A stretch of DNA of 64,000 nucleotides from Tamarix chinensis (GCA_030549775.1 CM060173.1:27346032-27410031); one strand, 5' to 3'. Shown: positions 22,859 to 35,040, counted from the stretch's first letter. Notes: generated by a model from the letters alone, not told the origin. Program-made: numbers and translations.

Positions 22859-24536
22859 GTATGTTTTATAGAGCTTTTATGATCACGTAGCGCAAATGCT
22901 AGTTGTTGATTGCTTTTAGTAATTTTTATTGTATTGTGGTGTTGGGATATAGATTTTCATAATTTAGTTGACAAGCTTGGAATTGATAATATCCATTCAA
23001 ATGGGAGGGGGAATGTTTTCTTATTTATGGAAGCTGTAATATAGGAAATTTAGTAGTCATTTTATCCCTTGATTCTAGGGAATTAATTATGACTTATTTA
23101 GTAGTTATTATATCCTCTGACCCTAAGATTCGGAAATTCTTTATTGATGTAGGAGCATCTAATATAAATGGGAATAATTTACTTATTAATTTCCCCTAAA
23201 AAGGATGCACAAAAACCGTTCTAATTTTAAAAATAATAATAAATTAAATTATGAGCCACTCAGCCATGCAAAAGCCATATTTAATTCAACACCTTTTGAA
23301 AGATTTCAAGCGACTTAAAAATAGAACTTTTGGGTTAGTATGGTTCAGTATCTAGCTCCAACATTAGTTGGGGACCTCGCAAGCTTCTTGTAATTTTTGG
23401 GCATTAAATGGAGGACTAAAAGAATAGAAAAAAATGGTAAATCATCTATGTATGGAATAAAAGTTAAGAAAAAAGCCATGATTGTACTTAAAAGTTGCAG
23501 GTAGAAAAGTTACATTTTCCTCTTACTTTTTAATGATGCTTTAGCCCCCAAATTTTAGATTACTTTCTAAATTTTAATGATACTTTAGTTCCAGCTTATC
23601 TTTATCTTTTTATTTGTAAAATACCCCAAAATCAAAGGGGGCGGCTGACATTTAGGTCCAGAAAAAACAAACATACCTAGTTAACTTAGGTCAACATTAG
23701 ACTAGTAAAGGTTAGTCTCTTTGACAACTAAACTAGTTTGATTGGTTAACCAAATTAGTCATTTTTATTCTTGATGAGTTTTAATGTAACTAAATGAGAG
23801 CTAACATCCTCTATAAGTGTTAGGCTCACACTTAAATGAAAAACAGATCTGACTACCCATCTTTCTCTCTAAAAAAAACTGAGAAACCCCCATGAAACTC
23901 AGGTGCAAAGTTTTGCTTATCTTATAAAAAAATCTGAAACATCTAAAACTGAGAAACATCTAAAATAATTAAATAATAACCTATTGAGAGTACCAGAAAT
24001 CTGTGCACCAAATACATCTGAAGCAGCCAACATAAAGCTACATTTATGTATTGTTGATATTTGATGTACATGCTCAATAACCTGCTAGTTATATCCACAG
24101 GCCCCTCATTGTTAATAACATATTACAAAAAAACAAAAAATGGATATTCATGACCACTATTGGTCATACACAATAGAAAATGCTTGCAATATAATGATTT
24201 GCTCCTTCCTAAAGTAGTTCCTTTTACTACTTATCAAACAAACACATTGTAGATCTTATCTTCCTATAGATGGAACCTAATAATGCAAAGTGCCTGCGGT
24301 ATGCAGTAACACCATGTTATCACTTAACATGCCCGGAATCTGTAAGCTCAATGACCACTTTAAAAAAGGAATACTCAGTGCTCCAATCTATTTCACCTAC
24401 AGACAAACTTGTTGCCCATTATGCCATCATTAAATCAATTCAGAAGCCATAATCCATTGAATCAAGGAAGAAAAATAAAGAAGATGGTTGAAATTTCTTT
24501 TTGTGGAGATCATGTGCAAATCAAATACTAGAAATT

Positions 24537-24880
24537 CCAAAAAATAGTGGTAGAATGCATGGTAACAAGAATTTTACATCCTTAACTCAAAAACATTCAT
24601 TATTTTTAATAAACCAGTCAATAGTTTATGACATGCTGCAGAATACAGGGGCATTATTTAACCTACTACATATTTCAATATGTAAAACAAAGATCATTCC
24701 CCTAAGTAGATATTCCAAAATACAATGTATAATGAATGGTAACAAGACTTTAAAATCCTCAATAAAAAAACATTCAATATTGTTAATAAACTAGTCAAAA
24801 GTTCATAACATATAGTGGATTACAAAAGCATTATTAAACATACCAAATAATTTCAATATGTAAAACAATGAGCTTTTAAT
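24537..24880. repeat. Two-copy tandem repeat of ~180 bp
   Basis: Copies start at about 24537 and 24716. They share ATGGTAACAAGA, TTTTAATAAAC or TTGTTAATAAAC, CATTATT and TTTCAATATGTAAAACAA in the same order. Moderately diverged, non-coding. Confidence 0.7.
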
Positions 24881-25059
24881 ATTAAGTGATTGGATTTCAA
24901 TATGTATTACCCTCTAATGATTAAGTTCTAAAAAAATTTATGAGATGCTTAGAAGTATTATTCTTTTGATATATTCTATGTTATTTGATAAAACCTTGGA
25001 TTAAGCTTCTGAGAATCCCCGAGTTAGGGAATTATTGGAACTATCTTGGATTATTTTTA

Positions 25060-25335
25060 TTCCCTAATTGCTGTTATTAGCTATTATGCATAATTTTTTC
25101 TTGGGGTATTGGTGTTGTAACTAGGTTTTTGGTACAAGACCTAAGGTCTTTTTTGGTAACCATCATGTAAAGGTCACACATGATATGCTCCTTGTTGTTT
25201 TGTGTTTTCTTGAACATAACCATTACTTTTTTGTTGTATGTTTTGGCCTTTTTTTTTGTATATGGTCCTTGGGTATGCTTGGGTGTAAATGTATGTCCAT
25301 AATTATATAAATATAAATTCTTATCTTTGATAAAA
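25060..25335 (+). mobile_element. Possible LINE 3' tail
   Basis: T- and G-rich sequence with TTGTTGTATGTTTTGGCC ends in ATAAATATAAATTCTTATCTTTGATAAAAAAAAG, i.e. an A-rich end after a TTATCTTTGAT-type tail common in plant L1 elements. No reverse transcriptase or target duplication was seen. Confidence 0.3.
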
Positions 25336-25904
25336 AAAAGTGTGACTAATAATCCACTAGTATTAGTCTTAGGACTATTTTATATTTATATATTGAAATG
25401 TTATATTTAGTTATATTATACGTTGATGCTTATATATTTTATGATACAGATAAATACATCAAGATGTGACATCAGATACTAAAGGAATGGCTACAAAGAA
25501 GCTAAACCTACCTACAATGGGGCAAATGCCGACTCTTTTTGATCAAGATCATACATTTAAATATTTTGTAACGGATGATCATAGGTGGTAAATTAATGTA
25601 TATGTATTTTATACAGAAGTTGCTATGTAACTTGTCACTTTGTAATTTAATGATTTTGAATGTTGCTGAAATACATTGGTATATTTTGATTCAATGATCA
25701 TGTTGTAATTAATCAGGTGAAATATTATTCTTACAGGTTATCGATTATATATGCAGCTAGAAACTTGATGTGGAATTTTTGGTATAAAGAATACTTTTGA
25801 TTCAATGATTAGGTTGTACGCAGGTTAAACTATTGTTATTACAGGTTTTAATTCATTGGTAAACCATCTGTATAAAAGTGGAGAAATAATTAGAGTGAAA
25901 GATC

Positions 25905-26217
25905 CACAGTATTGCGATGGTTATTAAGCGTTAGTAAATACCTTTGTGATGGTTAAAAACCATTACTAAAAAAATTAGGAACGGTTAATAACTTTCACTA
26001 AATAAATGAAATCAATAAAAAAATAAGAAATTTGTTTTAGGGACAATTATTAACTATTGCTAAAACATTTACCAACTCTTACAAAAATAGTCGCTAGTAA
26101 CACAGGGACGCTTTGTTTAGGAACGGTTCTATGAACTGTCACTAAAACATTAGCGACAGTTAAGAGATGTCCCTAAAATGAAAATAATTGTCATTTAAAT
26201 CTGTATTTACTGTAATG
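25905..26217 (-). repeat. Right subterminal repeats and terminal inverted repeat of CACTA element 1
   Basis: Repeated words GATGGTTA, AACGGTTA, CACTAAA and GCTAAAAC lie in both orientations, ending in the inverted repeat 26201-26217 and target duplication TTT at 26218-26220. Confidence 0.85.
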
Positions 26218-26514
26218 TTTATTATTTAGGAGCCGTAGGTGTATACTGATAGCCACTCATGATAATAGGCTTGTAGTAAATATTAGTCTTGAAGGACCAG
26301 TCACTCCAAACGTTACCTTAATATCGACTCTATATTATAGGATTTGTTGTTGTGATCCCATTGCTTCCATCAGGATTGAGGTGGAAGTGCCATAAATGAT
26401 ACAAAGATTTTCCTACGAAACGGTCCACTAATGACCAATTTCCTCCGATCCTCTACCATTTAATTATGATATGTCCTAAAAAAATATTAAAATGCTAACT
26501 CAAGAAATAGATGA

Positions 26515-27160
26515 TCAGGTTGTTTAAAACCTAGATCCATGGTAATTATATGGAAACACCCATGCCTATTTTACAATACGTGAATTCCTCTTCTTTCATC
26601 TCGATTGAGGACTCCATTTCATTAAGTAATAGTAAAATTTGTGCATTGAACATAAATGCATGTGCTAGGAATCAACATCAGTTATTGTTATATCATAGCA
26701 ACCTTATATTAAATGAGTAAATATTGTTGACAATTCTCTTTATGGGAAGAGGGTCTTGAAAAATATATTTTGACATAGCAAGGAGCCTTGGAGCGAGTGT
26801 ATTTAAATCATAGAGTGAGTGTTGTCATGTCTCAGATTTGGCCACTTCTTGTTCTAGACAATTATAGTTTGATGAGAAGTGTGAGGACTGTGTGTGGTAT
26901 AATTTTCCAAGAATTCAAAATTTCCCAGCATGAAAAATTAAAAATTAACATGATAAGATGGATATATAAGTTAACTTTGTCTTCCTTACAATATATCTAC
27001 AAACTCATCTCTTTCCATTGGTGATGCTAAGTCCAAGTCTAAAAATTGCGATATGAGTGACAACTTGAATAGATGCATAAAACCAACATAGAAAAACATA
27101 AATATTCTAATCTTCCTAGAATGGTTCATCATGAAAGCTTATAGTTTTAAGCTTTTTTTT
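26515..27160 (-). repeat. Dispersed repeat, member 2 (inverted relative to 9310-9970)
   Basis: Reverse complement of the block-A segment. Recognisable pairs include CTAGATCCATGGTAATTATATGG, ACGTGAATTCCTCTTCT, CCATTGGTGATGC and ATCTTCCTAGAATGG. It is clearly more diverged than the two block-A copies are from each other, so it predates that duplication. Confidence 0.75.
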
Positions 27161-27653
27161 GGGTCTAGGATTGATCATCTGCATCTATGTGAACCTTACT
27201 AACTCTTTCCTATTGAAATATTGCATTTCCTCTTGGATTTCTAGCCCTTTTTTGTTTCCGCACCCAAAGATGCTGCGTATGATTAGTATCTTAATCTTGA
27301 AACTTAATCATATGTTAACCTAATTCAATATTGCCTTAGTATGACTTGATTGAATTTAGAGCCTTTAGCTCTTGGTTGATTCAAACAATAGCTGGAATTG
27401 CAATTATATATATCAAGTTACATATGCATCTATAGTCATTGGTTTTACATTTCCTATGCAATTTTATTTAAAAGGGCATAGGTATATTAGTATGTCTTCC
27501 TTTTTTATTAGAATCAAACAAGCATATAAAGTTGGAAAATTGGGTATTAAAGATTTTCTTATCGGAAATCAACAAAACCTTATCTAATTTTTGGTTTGTC
27601 ATTTGCAATAATCTAGAGACAAAACTATGTTTAGAGAAAAAAATGTGGTTTAC
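27161..27653. other. Spacer, no gene seen
   Basis: AT-rich; one open frame of 71 codons at 27372-27587 without recognisable features. Confidence 0.4.
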
Positions 27654-27961
27654 TGATATAAGTTTGAAATAATTAAAGAAGATATTGAGAACTTGGAAAG
27701 AAATTGGAAGAGAGAATTAGGAAATTGAGAGAAATGATTCTAATACTTTTATTCATTCAATGATATTACTAATAATGACAAGCCTAAAACCATTTATATA
27801 GTCCAAGTATCTTAAAAGATAAATTAAATCTAACTAATAATGATAGATCATGTCTAACTAATAAAGATAGGAAAGGATAAATGATAAAAATATAGGAAGA
27901 ATTTATTTTGTATTCCTACAAAAATACTTCTTCCTATAAAAATATTTCCCTATCCATATCA
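27654..27961 (-). repeat. LTR of a Ty3/gypsy element (minus strand, 3' LTR)
   Basis: The 308-base stretch begins TGATAT and ends ATATCA, i.e. TG..CA with a 6-base inverted repeat, as LTRs do. On the minus strand it follows directly on the integrase reading frame and a purine-rich stretch. It contains TATATAAATGG (TATA-like) and AATGAATAAAAG (polyadenylation-like). No second LTR was found in the window. Confidence 0.65.
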
Positions 27962-28938
27962 TTCTCTTCTAATGGAAAAGAACTTGACTCTAGTGAGTAT
28001 GATTCAAGTAAATCCTTAAGTAGTGTCGAAGCCATGTCACAAAGTTCATCTTCATGGACCTAAATAGCATCATAGCTAGGATGATTCTTCCAAGTGACCC
28101 AAAAATGGAGGAAAACTCCTCAAGAAGAAGTAACATACTCAACATCAATAATAGAAACAACTTTTTCCTTAGGCAGTTGAATAGATGGCAACGTTGGCTA
28201 TTTTAAACCTAAAGAGACACTAGATGGAAAAACAAAAGGCTCAAAATTGCCTTCGTAGGGTGACAAATCACTCACATTGAAAACAAGATCGATACCCAAA
28301 GTATTTTGTAAATCAAGCACATAAGAATTTTGTCCTTTTGCTTTTTCTTTTTTTTAAATCTCATGTAGGCCCATGGCTGGTACATGTAAATTTTTAAAAT
28401 ATCATTTTAGAGACATTCAGCTACACGCGTACCATGACAAACTCACCTTCATTAAAATCCTTATCTCTACGACACACATCAACAAGAAGTTTATAATCCA
28501 TATTACTCAACATAATATATCTCCTAATTTCATCATGCATTCAATGGATATGATTGGCAAAGGACTCAGTAGATGTAGACACATATACATGTGGGGATAG
28601 GGAACCAAACGTAGTAGGAGTACAGTATAACCATAAACAATTTCAAATGGACTCTTCTCCATTGATCTATTAGACGCATGGTTATAAGTAAACTTAGACG
28701 TGGGTAACTCTAAATCCCAAGTACGTGATCGATCTCTGAGAAAACAACGAAGAAAGTTACCTAAACCTCGATATACTACCTCACCCTACCCATCAATTTG
28801 TAGATGATGGGCAATAGAAAAAATCAATTAGGTTTTACTAAGGGACCAAAATGTCCTGAAAACCCAATATACAAACATAGAATCTCTATTGGACGCTATG
28901 GAGGAAGGAACACCATGTACTCTTACTACCTCAACAAA
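27962..28938 (-). pseudogene. Ty3/gypsy integrase C-terminal half (decayed)
   Basis: Integrase inserts retrotransposon cDNA into the host genome. On the minus strand, 28938 to about 28290 reads VEVVRVHGVPSSIASNRDS, then LIFSIAHHLQIDG, GNFLRCFLRDRSRTWDLELP and NRSMEKSPFEIVYGY. These are the ordered blocks of the gypsy integrase core and the following region. In a shifted frame it continues VFNVSDLSPYEGNFEPFVF and, after a stop, VFLHFWVTWKNHPSYDA, a chromo-like tail. Stops lie after SLSKT, IDG and MVRV, and a frameshift lies near 28285. The 5' part (gag, protease, RT, RNase H) is absent; recognisable homology stops at about 28940. The LTR 27654-27961 follows directly. Confidence 0.88.
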
Positions 28939-29842
28939 AATAGAGGAAAAAAAAGTAGTCAATGATGAAACAAAAAGTTAAACAAAAATAGACGCAATGA
29001 CTAAATAGAGTCGGTGGCTGGGAAAGAAAATGTAGATGACACTTCCTAGATAAAAAAAATGCAGGTTTAGAGAAATATTGATTGATCTTTACTCTTAAAG
29101 ATCCAAAAGGCATCAATATGCCTATAATAGGAACAAACATCATTAGGACTTGCATGTAGCAATGACATTCTTTAAGGCTTCATGTCCAAGCCAAAAACGA
29201 ATAGTATTAAACAACTTTAACATTTTTGAACAATCAAGTTGCAGCCTCTTTACATATACAAACACCTATCTCTTTTTGTAAAGCCAATTAATGAAAATTT
29301 TCTCCTCCAACTTGGATTCTTGTTTATGTAAAATTCAAAATTAGCAAGCTTTACAACACAGCAGTACAATTAAACACTATAAACATTGTTTAGAATAACT
29401 CTACTATAAAAGAGAGCATCACATTCTTTTTAATAGAAACATATAGCTAAAAAAACTTATGATCATTTATTTTATTTTTTTGGGTAGAAAATATTATAAA
29501 AATAAATAGATTTCAAGCATTAATTGGAAAAAAATGTGTATGTATAAAAAAAATGTCATTATTCATAAAAATCTTAAATAAAATCATATTTTTCTAAACA
29601 AAATCAAACCCAAACATATCATATACATATGAATAAACAATAAAATATAGATAAAATAAAATATATGTATAATAATATAATAATAATAATATGAGATTTA
29701 AAATTTATTATCTGGCCTTATTCAAAGATATTAATTTAATTATTTAGCATCAAATAAATTATAGGTAAATTATAAAATTTTTTAATTATTTTTATAATTT
29801 CTAATAAATTTTCTAAAAACCTAACCTAAAAATCTCACGACC
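28939..29842. other. AT-rich spacer, no gene seen
   Basis: Beyond the integrase fragment I see no recognisable domain on either strand. The 74-codon minus-strand frame at 28931-29155 is not similar to anything I know. Confidence 0.5.
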
Positions 29843-30210
29843 TTTTTCGTTTCCTTTTCCTTTTTTTTTCTTTTCTCCTTTCTCCTTCCTCCTTCCTCCT
29901 TTTCTTTCTCCCTTCTCTACACTACCACCGGACCTAAACCTTGCACAAGTGTCTAACCTATGCAGCCAGCCCTCTCCACCACCTTCTCTCCTCCATTTCT
30001 CCTCTTTTCTCCTCCCTTCCTCTCAATTACACTACCATCGACCGTTATGCCCACCCTCAACCCCCAAAAGGCCAACCCCCACTCTTTTCCCAACCAAAAA
30101 ATTCTCACCATCTTGCACAATCGTTGTTGCACTGCCGCTATACCACCCTCCACTTCATTTACCTATTCTAGTCACCACCACTTCCTTTTCCTCAATTTTG
30201 AGTTTTGTCT
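29843..30210 (+). other. Pyrimidine-rich then C-rich gene-like segment
   Basis: A polypyrimidine stretch of about 80 bases (29843-29925) is followed by C-rich sequence to 30180. Three overlapping frames are open because stops are rare in C/T-rich DNA, so none can be called a gene. The composition resembles a plant promoter/5' UTR or a first-exon fragment. Confidence 0.35.
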
Positions 30211-30218
30211 AATTAATT

Positions 30219-30256
<38 letters not shown>

Positions 30257-30276
30257 TATTATTATTACTATTATTA
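30219..30276. repeat. ATC then ATT trinucleotide microsatellite
   Basis: About a dozen ATC units followed by ATT units. Confidence 0.92.
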
Positions 30277-30559
30277 TTTATGAAAAGGGAAAAGAGGGGA
30301 AAAAGGAAGAAAAAGGATATGATAGCTTAAGTTCAGGTATTCTAATTTTTTGGTACTATTCTAGTGACCACATGAGAGGAGGCGCATGTTTTTCTTATTT
30401 TAAGACCGAAGCCATTTCTATAAGGGTACATTCATAGCTAGGGCCTCATGTTTATGTGATTTTATTATGTGTTAAGTCAATGCCCGCTAACTCTATTTTT
30501 ATAATATGGTATTGTCGAGTAGCATGGAAATAATGGGGGAGCCCTTAGGTTATAGGGGA

Positions 30560-31130
30560 TGAAAGAGTACTAAGTAGGTGGAACTAAGGTTTTGGTGGTA
30601 CAAAACCCTAGAGATAGGTCATTATTACATGTAGGAAATAGGGGAGTTGGGTTATACCTCTGAACCATGATGTTGAATATGCTTTTATGGGGATTGTGTG
30701 TTAAGTCTGATGGTTAGATAGGATAAGTAAGAGTAGATACAACAACTAAGGTCAAATTAGGATTTCGAGAGGAGTCCATTGGGAAGGTTATTATCATCTG
30801 TGTAAAATAAAGGAGTTAGGTTACAAAACTTTAGGGGATGGATAATCATGGTAACATATGCTTGGTTGTGGAATTTTAGGGCTAAATAAATAGTGTAGAA
30901 AGGGTTAGGCCCATTTGGGCCAAACTAGGATTTTAAGGAATAACTCCAATGGCCAATTATTATCATATGTGAGGAATTAGGGGAAATGTGATATGAATCA
31001 TGAATAAAAGGGTTTATAATTACATGTTTAGGTTGTGGGATAAAATGGGGATTCAAAGGATCATTAGAGGGGTGAGGATATAGCAAACTTAAGAAACTAG
31101 GGTTTTTAAGGGGCTAGGGTTGGCCCGAGA
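30560..31130. repeat. Degenerate ~165-bp tandem repeat
   Basis: Three to four diverged units carry the order CTAAGG..CTAGGATTT - CATTGG - ATTATTATCAT - TGT..GGAATTAGGGGA - ATCATGA - GCTTTTATGG/TGTTTAGG..TTGTGG. No coding frame. Confidence 0.5.
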
Positions 31131-31239
31131 TGGTAGTAGGGTAAGGGTTATATATGGGTTGTGCATGGTTGTGCTTGATATCTAAATACTAAGACACAAA
31201 TAAGACACTAATCATGTAAAGTGGAAGATCACATGAGTT

Positions 31240-31740
31240 AGGAATAGTTGTAGTGCCCCCAAATTTGTATTATATTTACTAGTTCGCTATTGAGAATAGT
31301 GGTCAGGTGCATACTTCCCTAGGTTTGTATCATATTTACCGGTCCACTGGTAAAAATAGTGACTAGAAGCGTGTTGCCTTAGTTTTATATCATATTTAAT
31401 AGTCCACTAGTGAGAATATAGTTGGGTCATGAGCTTAAGTCATAAAATCCTTAGACAATAATAACCTATGGAAAGACATTAATTGCTTATAATGGAACAC
31501 CACATAGGTTGAGACCAATTGTACATTTTAAATAGCTCAACTTGTGATAATAGTTGCCAGGAACATTCTACCTAGGATTTGTGTTGTATTTACCGATCCA
31601 CTAGTAAGAATAGTCGCCAAGAGTATATTACCCAGGTTGTATTGTATTTACTGATTCATCGGTGAGAATAGTAGTCAAGAGTGTGTTGTCTTGGGTTGTA
31701 TTGTATTTATCGGTCCACTAGTGAGAATAGTGAAGTCCCT
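31240..31740. repeat. Degenerate ~62-bp minisatellite
   Basis: At least six units contain TTTGTATTGTATTTACCGGT followed by CCACTAGTGAGAATAGTG and a CCAAGAGTGTATTGCC-like tail, with one ~130-base interruption at 31425-31555. It lies just left of block R. Confidence 0.7.
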
Positions 31741-31867
31741 GAACTCACATGAATATAATTTGAAAGATGACTAATTATTACACTAATATCTTCAGTGTAG
31801 GTAGTCATGAAACGAACTACTATAACCTGCTTATGCACCTTTATATATTATTGTAGTATCATTGATT

Positions 31868-34360
31868 ACTTTATTCTTATTTGACTGTATTACTATCTTA
31901 CTCAGTACATAGCGTACTAATCACCCTTTTTTTTGGGTGTTGCTCATTTCCACAAACAATGTCCCTTCTTGAGCCTATCTAGGTGAATTAGGATGCCCTA
32001 GATGACTTTGCCACTTACGATAATATGATCAGGGTAGAGTGATATTGTAGTAATCTAAGGTTGTGGCCTAGAGAGAGTGACATATGGCTATTAACCAGTT
32101 CAGCTTTCTAGTTTACTGTTTTATTTTAGTTGAACAAGTCCCACGTATTTTAGTATTTTCTTGGTAACAAAAATTTAACCCTTATTATGTTATGAAATGC
32201 TTTCATTGCTATGTTTATCATGGTTGCACCTATTTCTTCCTTGCCCTGTAGTTTGTACGAGGATAGCATGAGGCCAGACTTATACTAATTATCGTGGTAA
32301 TATCCTCTCTCATGGCATATGTTTTTACATTTAAAATAACAAATTTCAATGGTGATTTTTTGGGGTGTTATAGTTTTTGAAGCCTTGAAGGTTTACTTTT
32401 CTCCCTTTAACTTTCCTCTCCTAATCTAACACTTACTATAATTCTTGTATTTTTGTTTTAGGTGTTCAAAGTGTAGAAATATGTTATCAGGAGTAATTTG
32501 TTCTAAAAATCATGATTAGGCTTTAATTGTATTTATTTCTGTATATTACATTATTAAATTTACAATTTTATGATTTTTTGTGAAATATTTTTATGCCTTG
32601 CTAGGATTTGCCATAAACTTTCAAGCATGATAATATATTATGTTATGTAAATATGTCATTGGATAAGTAAAACTAATTGTTTTTAAATATGTTGTGTAGT
32701 ATAATGGGGTTGCAACATTTAGGGGTTTTAGGTATTATGTTGGTATCAACCTTATTGCTTTTGAGATTATGTGGATTATTGTAATTAAATCTAATTATAT
32801 TTTTGAGTGGCTATTAATGTAACAACAATTGTGTGTAATTTTGGTGAATTTTATGAATGTAAATATATTTGAGCCTTAGGGTAATTTGGCCCTTCGTAAG
32901 TTTTTGTAGAATATGAGTGTGTCATTTTATTCCTTGAGGGATTTTACATCAAATTTGATATATAATATGTTACGGTTTGGTCTAAATTATAATAATCATA
33001 AGTTTTGAGGTGTTTAGGAGGATTTAGAGATATAATGCTTATTTTGGATTACGTATCGAAAATTATAGTTTGAATAACCGTTATCTGTTTAATATATGAT
33101 AAGGGTGCTATGTCTATTGTTGGATTAATTATGGTTAAAATGAGTATTAATGTTATATGAAAATGGCTTAAAATGGACTTAAAAATTCTAGGGGTATGAT
33201 TGGTATTTTATAAGTGAAATGTTAGAGTTATGTTATGAAATTTAGATATAGTGTTGTTAATGAGATATTGAGATCATGTGTTGATTTGGTGAGTTTGTGA
33301 GTTTTATGAAATAAGCTACGAGCTGAAGGTAAATTAGGATTTTAGCGAGGATATTGCAGTCTTTTGTCCTTGTAATATTACTTTGTGCTTGTCGGATTGC
33401 CCTATGTGTTATCTTTTCTCCATGTGATTATAACATGCTTAATTTCATTGACTCTAGTACATTTCTAAGTATTTTAAATAAGTATAAATATTAGAATGGA
33501 TGCGGTAATACTTGGTATTACATATGACAATGATAATCAATATCCTAAGTAATAAGACAATGGTAATAAGAGAAATTGTTATGATGATAAGTAAATCTAG
33601 TGATGCATTATTATGTGCTCAGTGTTGGCTAACGATTTAATAAAACATTTGTAGTTAAAGTGGAACATCATATGAAGTGGGACCAACATTATTCCAAATT
33701 TTGAAATTATTTAATTATATAACTTGTTCCTAATAGAATCATCGGACCCTAGTCTACTCTATTTGATTGATCCGCTTATTAGGAATATAAATACTTATAG
33801 ATTAGATGTTTACTAGTGGCCTAGGAATGTTTTACATTGGATGTGTATGTATCATTGAGGTTGGATACATTTCTTCCATCTTTAAGGGAAAGGAGAGAGT
33901 AAATGCTATATACCATTGAGGTTGACTATCTTTCTCCTATCTATAGAAAAAGGAAAAGAGGAGTGGTTGTATTATAAGTGGTTCACTAATCTTAAAGTGA
34001 CTATCAGTAAATGAAAATTTTTGATCACCTAATGATAAACTTTAAATATGGGTTTCTCTTACATCATCTTATATCCTAAGCATCTATTCATCAAAAGTAT
34101 CTATCATGTTATTAGTTTGCTTATGCCATGTATTCCTTTTTCTATGGATGTGAATTATTACTTTACTCAATACGTAGAGTACTGACAATCCTTTTCATAG
34201 GTATTGCTCATTCCTATATGCAGATATAGCCTTATATTATAGGTAGTTGTAGATTAATGCTTTTGATGTGAATTTCTACGATGAGTGGTTGTGGGTTGGA
34301 TCAAACGTATAGCTATCTAAATGCTGCTCATTCTCGTATCTTTGTCATCTATTTATTATA
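31868..34360. other. Non-coding repeat DNA of block R, no gene seen
   Basis: T-rich sequence without conserved frames. The stretch 31884-31950 (TTACTCAGTACATAGCGTAC .. TTGCTCATTTCC) is echoed by 34151-34215 (TTACTCAATACGTAGAGTAC .. TTGCTCATTCC) about 2.27 kb away. An internal ~70-base duplication around CATTGAGGTTG lies at 33838-33960. I suspect old LTR-type sequence, but there is no coding evidence. Confidence 0.5.
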
Positions 34361-34361
34361 C

Positions 34362-34389
<28 letters not shown>
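34361..34389. repeat. TA microsatellite at the left border of the pararetrovirus
   Basis: A pure TA run abuts the first recognisable viral-type codons. In the second copy (44391-44417) the run is interrupted. Caulimovirid insertions next to TA/AT repeats are reported for rice endogenous pararetroviruses. Confidence 0.85.
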
Positions 34390-34392
<3 letters not shown>

Positions 34393-34449
34393 AGTATTAA
34401 GAAAACCATTTGAAACAATAAAATTGTTATCAAAGCAATCCATTAAAAA

Positions 34450-35040
34450 CATAGGAAGAATAGATTCAAATACATCCACTTAGGATTAGTCCAAGTAGGA
34501 TTCAAAACCCTAACCAGAGAAGGCCTAAACACCTCAATTCTAGCACTCTTGTGAGATGGCGGGTTGAAAAACTTTAATGATTCCATGATAGGAACCATAG
34601 AAAGTAGCCTATGCTCTGGCCCAATATTTGTTAACTGTTATTAAAATTTTTCTCCTTCATTAGATGACCCAAATGTGATGCATGCTTTAACTCTGCAAAT
34701 CAAAACCCATGGTTACGACATGTTATAAGGTTCTGTACCTGTAGCTGTAGTCTATAGGATTCACTACAAAGTAACAAAAACCGAATTTAAAATTGATGCA
34801 AAAATCCAAATTAAAAAAGGAGAAACACTAATGCTTCAAACAGACAACTCAAAATCAAACATAGTTGTCCTAAAAACCAGAAAATGGAATGAAGTATCCT
34901 TACCTGAGGATTGGATATTAGAAAATGCCTTACCACCCCAATAAGACAAACTGCAACCTGTAATTCCAAAACCAAATACAAACATAAATCAAATAACACA
35001 ATTTGATGACGGAACTGTCAAATTAAGTTTTAGAAGAACT
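34450..35040 (+). pseudogene. Pararetrovirus movement-protein remnant
   Basis: The family's movement protein (30K superfamily) opens plasmodesmata for cell-to-cell spread. The frame at about 34480-34560 shows IHLGLVQVGFKTLTREGL, the typical block around the conserved FK-LTR-GL core. It continues to VMHALTLQIKTHGYDML and VAVVYRIHYKVTKTEF. In-frame stops include about 34554, 34641, 34730 and 34942, and a frameshift lies upstream near 34460. The N-terminus is not recognisable. Confidence 0.8.

Larger units (their letters stand above)
22859..25890. other. Non-coding 3' half of CACTA element 1
   Basis: No conserved gene. It contains a ~180-bp tandem duplication (24537-24880) and a possible LINE 3' tail (about 25060-25335). 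Spacing from the last recognisable exon to the terminus is long for a CACTA element, so nested insertions are likely. Confidence 0.5.
14398..26217 (+). mobile_element. Full-length CACTA (En/Spm) transposon, element 1
   Basis: The left end is CACTACTGTAAATACGG and the right end is CTGTATTTACTGTAATG. Read as inverted repeats, 14 of 17 bases agree, including eight in a row (GTAAATAC with flanks). The element is flanked by a perfect 3-bp target duplication TTT (14395-14397 and 26218-26220), the length expected for CACTA elements. Subterminal zones at 14440-14560 and 25905-26180 repeat motifs such as ACGGTT..TTAACCAT and TAGCAAAA / CACTAAAA. Inside, on the plus strand, are a duplicated 5' UTR exon, a TNP2-type transposase gene and a second gene of the plant Ptta/En/Spm transposase type. 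Both genes carry stops, so the element is full length but dead for autonomous movement. The right end reads CATTA instead of CACTA. Confidence 0.95.

Noticed and set aside
29941..30283. Three overlapping plus-strand frames of 76-107 codons
   Set aside because: C/T-rich sequence opens all frames at once, and one runs into the ATC microsatellite as poly-histidine. No supportable protein.
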